DNA from: Otis tarda
Taxonomy: Eukaryota > Chordata > Aves > Otidiformes > Otididae
Reading direction: 5' to 3'
NCBI GenBank assembly: GCA_026413225.1
Contig: CM048576.1
Coordinates: 4,286,501-4,350,500 of the forward strand
DNA: 64,000 nucleotides
Shown: positions 54,522-64,000 of the stretch, one piece after another
How the letters are laid out: each line of letters begins with the position of its first letter
Position numbering within the stretch: the first letter of the stretch is position 1
Notes under the pieces: generated by a model
What the model was told of the DNA's origin: nothing
The model's input: the letters and a program-made list of their open reading frames with translations, nothing else
Database searches by the model: none
Made by a program: the position numbers and the translations under genes

Positions 54522-55043
54522 CTGCCAAACCAAGGGGAGGCTTGCAGTTTGCTCAATTAAAACAAATGAATTAAGACACTTTAGGAAGTAATCAGGTTCC
54601 AGTGACTTAGCAGGGTATAAAACATCCGAGTGCTTTCCTCAGACAAAACACTGAGGCATTTTGTACAGTTATAAGGCAGACACAAAGCAATTCTCCTTTA
54701 TAGATCACGACTGGCAACTTGATGGTGAGGTTGGCTATAGATTTTGTTCTCCAGGTGGCAGAGAACAGTACAAGGGGATGGGAAAGGAAAGACCGTGAAG
54801 TAAAAGATTACAAAAAGCAGTATAACCTTCCAGACTTGAAAATGCAGCACACCATACACCAAACTTATTTGTTCAGCTTCTACCAGAAAGCAACAAGAAA
54901 TTCTACTTGGTCGGGCAAGGAAAAATCTGCTTCCTTAGCTAGAAAAAGTTGTGGAAAAAGAACTGGACTACTTCACAAGTGTCAGCCCTTTGTTCAGTGG
55001 TCATTTTGACCTACTTTAGTGTTCAAGGAAGACTTCTCTCTAC

Positions 55044-55068
55044 AAAAAAAAAAAAAAAAAAAAAAAAA
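55044..55068. repeat. poly(A) run, 25 bp
   Basis: An uninterrupted run of 25 A on the plus strand upstream of the placed POU2F3 exons. No element body was recognised. Confidence 0.9.
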
Positions 55069-55744
55069 GATTTCTGAGTTCACATTCTTAAGAGAAGAAT
55101 TTGCCCAGGGACCAGAACTGAATCCTTGTGTCTGCTTTATTCCATAGTCTCCGTGTCAATTTCTAACATTGCTACTACATTAAAAAAGCAAACGAAAACC
55201 TTTACATCACTTTGCATTAGCTGAAATCCTTTGGCAAGGCTGACAGGGACAGGAGAGAAGGGAACCTGGTCGGGGAGATTTTAGAAGTTTTTAGGTTTAT
55301 TCCTGAAAGCTGTCTGAGGAGTGTCTGTGTGCAGATGCTATGCACATGAGACAGAAAAGTCATACAAAGCTCTGATAACACATTTTGTCTAAGAAAAGAT
55401 CCAAGCAAACAATTTCCAAACTTAGGCTTAAGTTTTTCCTAAGCGTGAGAATGCCGGGAACAAGGCTCACATCATCAGTCCCATTCCTCATCTAAGCCTT
55501 TCCAGTGGGAAGAAGAGGCTTCAGTTTCCACAATCTGGAAAAACCAGGAGGACACCAGAAAGGATAGGTCTTGAAAACACCGTCCATGAGCTCAGCATTG
55601 CAGATTCACTCTTACTACTGGGGCTGAACCTCACCATGTCCCATCAAATTACTCCAGAGCCCAACATCTCCCAGCAGACAAGCGGGGTCGTGTTTGCAGG
55701 GGTTCTGCGGTGCTAATGTGGTCTTTAGGTCATACAACCTCCTG

Positions 55745-55759
55745 CCAGCAGAGGGGGAC
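55745..55759 (+). promoter_or_regulatory. CTCF-like motif
   Basis: CCAGCAGAGGGGGAC on the plus strand, a good match to the CTCF core. Confidence 0.45.
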
Positions 55760-56092
55760 GAGAAATTCAGCTTCTAGAAACAATGGCCTAAGCGAGTATT
55801 TTCAGTTGAGAGAGGTTTTATTTCAATTTGACTAAAGCAAACAGATGCACAAAATCTCCGCAAGAGCAAAGGAAAATAATGAGATTACAAGAGGCTCAGA
55901 GCTGCAGTTCAGGGAGCTGGCCCTGCAACATTAACCTCTGCGTTCTGGAAGGCGCTACGCAGAGGGAAGAGAATTACACCATCTCCTTTACATTACAACT
56001 ATAGCTCTGGACACTGCCGAAACTAGTTTTGCAATAATACTAGCTCCTTGCAACAAGAGTTATACACGCTATGAATTCCAGTTCTTTCCTAC

Positions 56093-56180
56093 CTTTCAGG
56101 TTGGCATGATCATCCCTCTTAGCCTGGCGAAAAAGTTCAGATGGAAAGATCTTCTTGATTACTATCAGTGCGGATAGCGT
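56093..56180 (-). CDS. second exon-like open segment upstream of POU2F3 (unproven)
   Basis: The minus strand is open for 29 codons (TLSALIVIKKIFPSELF, then RQAKRDDHANLK) between AACACAG and a donor CTGAAAG|GTAGGA. It leaves in phase 1, exactly what the candidate exon at 54,451-54,521 needs to enter its frame. It contains no Met, so if coding it needs a further upstream exon. The peptide matches nothing I know. Confidence 0.25.
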
Positions 56181-56821
56181 CTGTGTTACTAAATGTTAGA
56201 CAAAGGCTCAGGAGAATACACCGTTACCCCTGAGCCATCCAGTTGCTGCAGGAAAATGGTTTTACGCACGTTTTTCTTTCTGAGGGTGCAGTAAAAAAAA
56301 GTCATCTGAGCCAAAAAGTAAAAATTAAAAAAAAAAAAAATTACCCCTGCTTGCAATTCATGTGTGTCTGCCTCACACAACGCAGTCATCCAAGTCTGAA
56401 CAGTCCCAAAAAGAAAAGTTATCCGCGTCTTAGAGAACAAGGCACTTGATCCCGCCTAAGTTATGATCCCAATAAGAGTGGAGTGTTGAAGAAGCACAAG
56501 CCATTTCCAAACTGAAATCAATTTTTACAGCTGCCAAGCGGAATGATTTGGAAGCGTTCCAGGGTGAAAGGGGTGTGTAGCTGCATCCCGGCATCGCACA
56601 ATATGAGAACGGGAGGTGGGTTTGGCAAAGGACCGGTTCCCGATTTAAAAACAACAACATCTCCCACTGCTCCGTCCTTGGAATTCTCTGGCTCCCTCCT
56701 GCACAGTGGGCGGGAACCTGGGTGTTCTTGACAAATCCTTCTTCCTTGCACCTTTTTTCATTGGGTTTAAGCTCAAAGTTACCTCTCCCTCCTCTTCCTC
56801 TCCCCAGCAGGCCCGCAGCTG

Positions 56822-56884
56822 GCTAATTGTTCATTAGCGAGAGTTCAGGGTATATCCAAAACTTTTGGGATGGTTTATGCAAAT
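56822..56884. promoter_or_regulatory. homeodomain palindrome plus octamer cluster
   Basis: GCTAAT-tgttc-ATTAGC (56,822-56,838) is a perfect inverted pair of homeodomain-type sites, followed 39 bases later by a perfect octamer ATGCAAAT (56,877-56,884). It lies in the presumed 5' region of an octamer-binding factor gene. No TATA box or CpG island accompanies it. Confidence 0.4.
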
Positions 56885-57551
56885 CCTGCACCTTCGTTTT
56901 TTTCCCTAGCTAAACCGGCAGTATTACCAACTGTACATTAAAAAAAACAAAACCAAAAACTCCAAAAAAACCACACACATTGTGGGCGAGGCCAACTCAA
57001 TATCATGAGACTCCCTTAAAATAATGTAAATTTCAAATTAATAAAACAAAAGAAGGAGTTGCCTTCTCCTTTCCCAGTGCAACTGATTCATATTCGTGGG
57101 CATTTTCTACAAATATGAGAAGTTTTCTTTAAAGAGCCAAAAAAACGTTGAAATTATCACAGAATCATCTCATGTAGGTATTTGATGAGAACTCTGCACT
57201 GCAAGTGAGCGGCAGTGATTTGGTAAAAACCAGGACCAGATCCCACTGTGGTTTCTCGGGACCTTGGTTTTACAAGATGATCAGGACAGATGGGGAATGG
57301 GGAATAAGAAGTCGTTGAGAGCAAACCTATGCTTCTTCCCATTGAACGTGATTTGCAGAAATAACACTATCTATGGAAAAACAAACAGCGGGACCAAGCA
57401 ATGCACTGCAAACACATTCTGCTCATGACACCTAGGGAGAGGCACAGAGCCTGGCTTGCCAATTGGGAATCTACAGGCATCTTCCCCTTGAGCTGGAGGG
57501 GAGTCTCCGGGCAGTGCTGGGAGCAGCTTCGAGCTCCTCCTGAGGACGTAA

Positions 57552-57567
57552 CGGCAGGTGGCGGCAC
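57552..57567 (+). promoter_or_regulatory. weak CTCF-like motif
   Basis: CGGCAGGTGGCGGCAC on the plus strand partly matches the CTCF core, with a mismatch at the second position. Confidence 0.3.
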
Positions 57568-60424
57568 TCGTACATAGAGCAACCTGGGGCATCTCTTGGA
57601 TAGGAATGGAATCACACTTGCAAATCTCAAGTGGATGTTTTCACAGCCTTAAAATAGGGTCAGCTGCCCCCAAGCAATCAGAGTGAAAAACACAGGAAGG
57701 GTGACTGGGTGGAAAGAGAGTCCTTTCCTTAGTTGGCTAGCATGTCTGCTGGGCCTAGCCAAGGATGGATTGTTTCTTACCTATCTCTGGCCTAAAAACA
57801 AAAACAAAAAGCAAAACAAACTAAGAAACATATTGAGGGCAATGGAAAATGATCAAAGCTCTTCAGCTTGCTTGCGTAACCAATTTGTGGAAGGTGTTTC
57901 ATAAACATTTCATAAGAAGGAGAATTATGAAGAAAACATCTCCCAACCTGCCTGCAATTACTGCACAAACTCTTCCTTACCAGTAGGAAGAAGGGGAGGG
58001 AAAAAAAAAAGTACATCTGTTTTGTAACTGATCTGTGAACTTTTGGCAAACATTCGGCTCATGAAAACATCCTGCAGACATATTGCAAAGCTGTAAAAAG
58101 CCAGCCTTACATGAGGAAGTTGGAAAGATTCACCTTAGCAGCTCTGATTTCACCGTGTGGAAGGACGTACCCTTCCGATAGACAGACCGACTGACCCATA
58201 TTTGATTCAATGGCCTGACGGTTGGGCAGGACTCTGGCTGCAGCCTTCCTCGTATAGGCCCAACTTAGGGTCACTGCTCACCAGTAATCTGAATTGGTCT
58301 TCCTTGTCTGTTAGACACCAAAGCAGGCAGCCTGAACGCAGCCCCAAGCCACCTACTTCTGATGAGCACTTCTGATATAATGCAAGCACTGCTCCATCAT
58401 CCTCTTCGCAAAGGTGGGACCCACCGACTGATTCAGCACCCAAAGCCTCGGATGCTTTCCCCAAATCGAGATAAGAGATCTCTGTACCCTGCCAGAGTGA
58501 GGCCGTTAAAGCCATGACAGCCTTCTCTGGCAGCAGTTATTATGCAGGAACTGCGGTCGTTATTGGAAGATAGAAAACAATCATATTTGTTGTGTAGTTT
58601 CTGTTTAGACAGTAACCTCTTTGAACCAATATTTATCTGCCTTCATATCTGGCTTATCTCATAGTCAGCAACTCACAACTGTTTAAGAGTTTGACATACT
58701 CCTATCCCTCCCTCCCCCCGTTGCAGAGCGGTAAGGCTATCTCACTGCATAGAAGACAGTCAGGTGCACACAGACCTAAGAGGGTCTGAAACAATTGCCC
58801 CTCGCTGAAAATGAACATCACAGTTCTTCCAGGGCTGAATCACTCCCAAAGCGCTGTTCGATACAACAGGGCTGTCTGAAGCTGCCCCAAATTGATGTGC
58901 CTAAAGTCAAGGGAGGAAGATTTATGACAGAAACAGGTACCAAAACCGGATCAAAGGCTACTGCAGTTAACTAAGCCTTCCCACCTTTCAATGGTGTAAG
59001 AGTACTTCTCTGTGAATTACCTGCACATGTGGGCATCATAAAATAAAAAATACACTAATAATAAATTATGGCAATAGTAATAATGGGCTTGCAATTACTA
59101 TTTCCACATGTACTATCCTGCACGTACAGCAAGGGTTAACAGACGCTCAGGAAAAAAGCAGAAAACCCTTATGTCAATGCAACGATATTCACCCTGTAAC
59201 ATTTTGTATCTTTTCACAGTGAAGGGTGGGATTTTTCAGCAGCTGTCAGCATGACAAAAGAGGAGTTAATCCCATGCTGAATGCCTAACAGACTATATCC
59301 TAAAACTCAGCACACTGAAAAATTAAAATTTAATCCCTAACCTCAACACACCTGCATCACAGCTATGTGAGTTTATTTACTGAGGCCTAATCTTACATGC
59401 TTTATCCTCTAAGCTTCAACACAAGATGTTAATAGTTGTGCCTTAGCGGTAGTAAAAGTGGGAGTGGGAAATCAACACTTTAAGAGTAACTGAGCCACAT
59501 GCTTCATGTAAGAGAACAAACAGAACCACACTCAGCTTTGCATTCATTGGCTTTCTGATACAGCATTTCCCTAGCATATTTGCTTTTTAACAGAGAACGG
59601 AAAAGGAAAGAAGTCACCCCTCTCCTCTGTGCTGAATGATAAAATGATCACGTGTGGCACAGCAGGCTTCAAAAGCAGGTGGTGGGCAACGGAGTGGAGA
59701 ACCAAAACCAGAGGTGGGAAGAGCACCTGCCCCGAATGGCCAAGCTCATATTGGCGCCTGCTCAGGTATGCACGTCCTGATGAAAGGCTGTGCTCCATGT
59801 TAGAGACCACAGCCTCTGCAAGAGCCTCAGGAGTACAGAAAGCAGCTAGTGCTTTCGGAAGGTGATCTGTGTTCAGGGAGCACAGAACTGGCAAAAAGAT
59901 ATTGAAAAGCAACCACTTACAGCATCTTCGCTCTTACTATTGGTGCTCAGTCATGTGGTACCTTCTCTGCCACGGCCTTTGGACATGCCAAATTGAAAGT
60001 ATTTTAAAAGAGAGGAGGGGAAGATGCCATTTTCTTGGTCAGAATGGCGAGGATCTCCAAACAAACCATGGAAAACAATTTTACCATCATTAAGGCTGTG
60101 ATTTCTCTCACGTCTCCATTCCATGACTCTCTCTGCCCCTTCCTCCAGAGACATCCTCAGCCCAGAGGTCCTGCCCTTGTGCCCCAACCTTCTCAAGCAT
60201 TGCAGCGCTGCTCCCTGCATCTCTCTCAATTTCACTTGCCCAACTTCCAAAGCTCTCCAGAACTCCACCTCTGCCTACACCTTTGTGCTTATCTTCTCTG
60301 CTCCCACCCTGGGCTGCATCCCTGCCCCTTTCCTTATCAATCCGATTTCATACACACCGGGCTTCATGGCTTCTCCCATGCCCTCTTGCATGCTCACACA
60401 GGTTCCCTGGAGCCTAATCATGTT

Positions 60425-60490
60425 CCTGTTGAAGTCAGCAGCAAAGTTACCTTATTGGGCTTTTCTGGGGCCAGAATCAGACCCTTAACT
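60425..60490 (+). repeat. ancient amniote interspersed repeat fragment (unclassified)
   Basis: CCTGTTGAAGTCAGCAGCAA then GGGGCCAGAATCAGACCC resembles the familiar module tgaagtcaatggcaaa...ggggccaggatttcaccc of amniote genomes. It is highly diverged. Confidence 0.45.
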
Positions 60491-61013
60491 GTTCTCCAAA
60501 GTCACCACAAGAAAAATTTCCCTTTTCCATGGATCTCTTGTCTAGGTGGAGCAAACTGTGATTGTTCTGGATTCTCTGTGCCCTCTGGCTGCCAACCAGT
60601 CACAAACCATCTGAATATCTGGCACTGCCTCCCTGCTGCACAGTCCCAATGTCCCCGGATCCATCATCCATGAGGAGGGCAGAGCACTGTTCACCTAGCA
60701 AGTCGTGGCGCAGGTAGCCCTTGCTAGCAAGGCGCTTTCCACCACATCTTGCGTTTGAAAAGAATGAGCTTGGAATTAGACAGCTCCCGTGACTGAGTCT
60801 GGCTCCATCCCAGCTCCACAGGTTTCTCTGATTGGTTCACGGTAGTTTTGGCACCAGTTGCCGTGCCCCAGGGAACTGGGACACAAGAAGAGCAGCTAGA
60901 GGGATTGCATTAAATATACACAAGTAATATAATTAAAAAAGAAAGGGAGAATGAGAAAGATCAACTTCACTGGAGAGTATCGCATAGCTTTTCATTTTGG
61001 GTGGAGGGAACGA

Positions 61014-61110
61014 AGTCTAGTGATTGAGGGGAAGAGGGAACTCAGAGCCAGTTCTCTGCTCCCAACTGGGTAGCTTTGGGCAACTTCTATGTGTTAGGGA
61101 AGCAGGGCAA
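61014..61110 (-). repeat. MIR-like SINE fragment, reverse orientation
   Basis: TCTAGTGATTGAGGGGAAGA, then GTTCTCTGCTCCCAACTGGG and CTTTGGGCAACTTCT match the antisense MIR order (ctagtggttagag...ttctattcccagctct...cttgggcaagtcact). Confidence 0.6.
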
Positions 61111-61149
61111 GAGGGTTTCTTGCTAGTATAAACCCAACGTCTGACTCCT

Positions 61150-61210
61150 AAGGGGTTGAGCAGCCCACTGATTTCACATGGAGCACTAGCTGATCAGCAC
61201 CTCTGGGAAG
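61150..61210 (+). repeat. ancient amniote interspersed repeat fragment (unclassified)
   Basis: CCCACTGATTTCACATGGAG then GATCAGCACCTCTGGGAA resembles the module ccactgatttcagtggga...tgctcagcacctctggga. Confidence 0.45.
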
Positions 61211-62799
61211 AGAGAAAGTGCACTCTGATGTCAGGCTTCCAAAATTAGAGGCCTTGCTTGAAACCCCATCGCCTTCACCTTTTTATGCTATGACTTGCCC
61301 TTCTACAAAATGGGTGTAGGGCCCCACCCTTGCTGGGTGGTGCAGGCTTTTGATTGAATTCTTGGAGCTCACCAGATGAAAGGCCTTCAAGAATTCAGAG
61401 TCCTCTCCTTATTACCGATGAGCCATTCTCCAGTAGGCAGAGGAGTCATATCCATGCACAGTAGTTCGTGCAATTCGGTGCTTAAAAAGGTGCCGGGCAA
61501 CCTAAGTAGTGGTTTGACAGTGACAACCATGCCTTGAGCTTAGTTTCTATTGTGGAAACAATTGTTATGTCCCTTTAGACAGGTCCATGAAACTAGGGCT
61601 TGTCCTCTGCGAGCCTAGAAAATATTTCCCAAAGGATGAGAGGACGTCACTTGAAACATGAATTGCATGAAGAGAAGACCCTATCTGTCTCTCCCTCATC
61701 TCTAAGATAGCTTTAAAACAGCTGTACAAGATATATTGCCAGTGGACCAAAGCAACAAGCATAGGAAATACCTTATAAAAATAGGTTGCTCTTTAGAAGC
61801 CTGGAGCAGGAAAGCAGGAGTTTGTGAACGGACTGCAGTTGGATCTTAAGGAACAGACACAATCCAGCCAACTCTGAAGCAATACTGGGCTGTTGTCAGC
61901 TCTTCTTGGCTAACATAAATTTAATTTAATGGTTTCAGTCAACCTCTTGAGAAAATATTTTAAAATGCCAAATCCTTCCCCCTACTTCATTCCCCCTTTC
62001 CCTCATAAGCTTCTCCAGAGACTCACTGGCCTGTTTTGGAGTGCATTCCCAGCAATCTCATCTGAGGGCCTCTGCAAGGTGCCAGAACAAAACTAGCTTG
62101 AAGAAGGGGTTCCTCTACATATCTGTCCTAAGCAAAACAGTGCCATATATAGAAACAGAGGACTTTCCCTTCTGTCAGGGCTTTCTCTGATGCTTTCCCA
62201 AAGGGCTGCATTTCAATGAAGAACCAGTACACACATACAAATTTATGCAATCAGTCTATCCCTAGGACAGAGCAAGGAAACTTCAAAAGGGAAAGGCCAA
62301 GGTAGTGTTCAGCTTAGATCCAGTGTCAGTCAAGGCAGATACGGACAGCCAGGTTGATTTCCAGTTAGTGAAGGCTCAAGAGATGAAAAGCAGATGCAAG
62401 ACTTAGGCTGATACCCTGGGGCAATGCGGAGAAGAAGAGAGAGTGAAATCCGAATTTATCCCCAGAGGGGAGAAGGAAGCAGGATGTGAACCTCTCCTTG
62501 AGAGGAGGGCAAAACAGGACTGGGATGGAAATCTGGAGGGCAGCCTGAAAGCTGAACTACCCACAGGGAAAAACCAAGCAGGAACAGAAATGACATATAG
62601 GGAACACATGAGATTAGGGGGAGGTGGGAACACAAAGTGGAATGAAAAACTATGAGAGAGATCCCCGGGGGGAGGGAAGACCTGATGGAGCAAAATTAAA
62701 TCTGCAGGGAGTTTTGCATCCCAGATATTAATAATGAACTACCTAGCAAGTTAGGCCCTTCCTTCGACCTTCAAAAGGATGGAGGGGAGGAAGAACCTG

Positions 62800-63015
62800 T
62801 CTGTGGTTGAGCACAAGACTATGAATCAGAGAATCGGAGTCCGTATCCCAGCTCTGCCAGGGAGCAGGTCCCTGGATTACAATATGCCTCAATGTCCACA
62901 GGCAACTGTCCTATAAAGCATCCACTGATTTCAACTGCAATCACGGTGCTCAGCATCTTTGGGAAAAGCCAGGGAGTCAGCTTGTGTCTGCCTCATCTGT
63001 AAGACAGGGTTAAAC
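62800..63015 (-). repeat. MIR-like fragment with an adjoining ancient module
   Basis: GAATCGGAGTCCGTATCCCA, GCTCTGCCAGGGAGCAGGTC and ATGCCTCAATGTCC follow antisense MIR order. It is followed by CATCCACTGATTTCAACTGC and GGTGCTCAGCATCTTTGGG, a second copy of the module seen at 61.15 kb. A TCATCTGTAAGACAGGGTTAA end then resembles another antisense MIR tail. Confidence 0.6.
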
Positions 63016-64000
63016 ACCTCCCTACCTTCCGGAGGAACCAGGATGCTAAATTCATCAGCAAAGTACCTTCAGACGTGTGGGTGGAAAGTACCAAACAAGG
63101 TCAGAGTGTTGTTAATGGCACTGAAAAAGTGTCATCAGTGATTTTAGATCTCAGATGCGGTTTGTCCACTTTAATTTTTCATATCGTGTCTACAGGACAT
63201 CAGCTGTGAAGACCTGAGACAACTCACTGTACTACCTCAAAATAAACCCCACATAAACCTCAAAAATTACAGTTCATTCAGTAAGGAGGTCCTGAGAAAG
63301 GGGAACCCCTTTCGCATCTCCTGCAGAGAGCAGGGCAGTAACACACAGGGTCCTTTCACTTGGTTTTGGAAGGGAAGAATTTTTCAACAGACCCAATCTC
63401 TCACTGCTCTTTTGTGATACACTAGCAGACACACTCAACTGGCCAAAAAAAAAAAAAAATCTAGTGAGGTCCTACTGACTGGGGTTCTTAAGCAGCTCAA
63501 TTATTTAATGCTAGCTGACCATGGGAAGAGAGGAATTGTGAAACGTGTCCCTTAACAGTCATGTGCAGCAGTCAAAATGGCAGTGTGTATGACCCGATGT
63601 GCAAATGTAAGTGTTGAACTAATGCGCCTGTGAAATGCGAGGCCACTTCAATTGCATGTCTTCTTTCCTTATTTTGTTCTGGATGCTTCCCTCTGTGTTC
63701 TGAAGGTCTCTCCTGCCCCAGCAACATATCTCTGAGCTACATCCTTTCCCCAATTTAATTCATCCTAGGATCCTATTTCTAGGAAGCCTATTGGAAAGGG
63801 ATATATATCTTTATTTCATCCTCTGATTGGTATAAACAAAAGAAAATAAAGTAATATAAGTAGAGAATCGACAGAAAAATTCAAGCTGTGCGGAGCCCTG
63901 GGCTGCTCAAGCACACCAATGCCTGCTGGACTGTCTTAAATATTGTAAAGTCTCATGGCAGGATCACCTTTACATCAACACAAATATTAAACCTTTTATT

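Larger units (their letters stand above)
54530..64000. other. POU2F3 5' region / first intron, no known exon seen
   Basis: The conserved mammalian start (MVNLESMH...GLDFNRQ) was looked for on the minus strand through to the right edge and not found, so this is probably intron. It holds two CTCF-like motifs, a homeodomain/octamer motif cluster at 56.82-56.88 kb, one further exon-like segment (56,093-56,180) and many ancient repeat relics at 60.4-63.0 kb. No CpG island is present. Confidence 0.55.

Noticed and set aside
54610-54620. TATAAAA on the plus strand near the candidate POU2F3 5' exon
   Set aside because: It is on the wrong strand for POU2F3 and no plus-strand gene follows.
56784-56860. 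Possible POU2F3 first exon ending GAG|GTAACT
   Set aside because: The donor is acceptable, but the reading frame has no start codon and there is no promoter mark; kept only as part of the motif-cluster observation.
57773-57800. 11-base microexon between TTTTTGTTTTTAG and GTAAGA on the minus strand
   Set aside because: Splice signals are good but so short a segment in a T-rich tract is more likely chance; no phase or peptide support.
57930-57955. Possible GLDFNRQ-like POU2F3 exon ending in NCRQ before GTTGGG
   Set aside because: The peptide (SLCSNCRQ) does not match the expected one and the donor is weak.
60035-60673. 212-codon plus-strand open frame
   Set aside because: CT-rich low-complexity sequence that runs into an ancient repeat fragment; no domain seen.
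62770-62815. Possible POU2F3 exon ending in a CAGACAG donor
   Set aside because: The frame has a stop just upstream and the segment belongs to a MIR-like repeat.

Overview
The window is vertebrate nuclear DNA, almost certainly from a bird. The strongest clue is a CR1 LINE tail at 43.6-44.2 kb that ends in the short tandem 3' repeat typical of avian CR1. Gene structures are intron-rich, GT-AG splice sites are clear, and CpG islands mark the promoters. Old MIR-like and CR1-like debris is present, and no young SINEs were seen. The species cannot be fixed from the sequence alone.

All recognisable genes lie on the minus strand, in the order POU2F3 (right), a TLCD5-like paralog, TLCD5, ARHGEF12 (left). 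From memory, this is the POU2F3-TLCD5-ARHGEF12 order of human 11q23.3, with one extra TLCD5-type gene. Region by region: 1-13.65 kb is the start of ARHGEF12 intron 1. The first coding exon (11 residues) is at 13,653-13,684, below a CpG island at about 14.04-14.83 kb. From 15 to 21.9 kb no gene was found. TLCD5 runs from a CpG island at about 28.7-29.15 kb to a stop at 25,238 (245 aa). The paralog runs from a CpG island at about 35.1-35.7 kb to a stop at 33,454 (244 aa). After an intergenic stretch, POU2F3 occupies 42.4-54.3 kb. Eleven coding exons were placed to the base, all splice phases agree, and together they encode 384 residues from an IKTEDLSD segment to the stop. They include the POU-specific domain and the POU homeodomain. 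The first roughly 44 residues expected from mammals were not found and probably lie beyond the right edge.

The genes do not form a pathway. ARHGEF12 is a RhoA exchange factor, the TLCD5 pair are multi-pass TLC-domain membrane proteins, and POU2F3 is an octamer-binding factor of keratinocytes and tuft cells. The points most worth a second look are the old but intact TLCD5 tandem pair and two unassigned exon-like segments (56,093-56,180 and 54,451-54,521), whose phases link to each other and to the first placed POU2F3 exon. A homeodomain/octamer motif cluster at 56.82-56.88 kb, several CTCF-like sites, and a cluster of ancient amniote repeats at 60.4-63.0 kb are also reported. Every call was made by eye; no alignment or database search was run.
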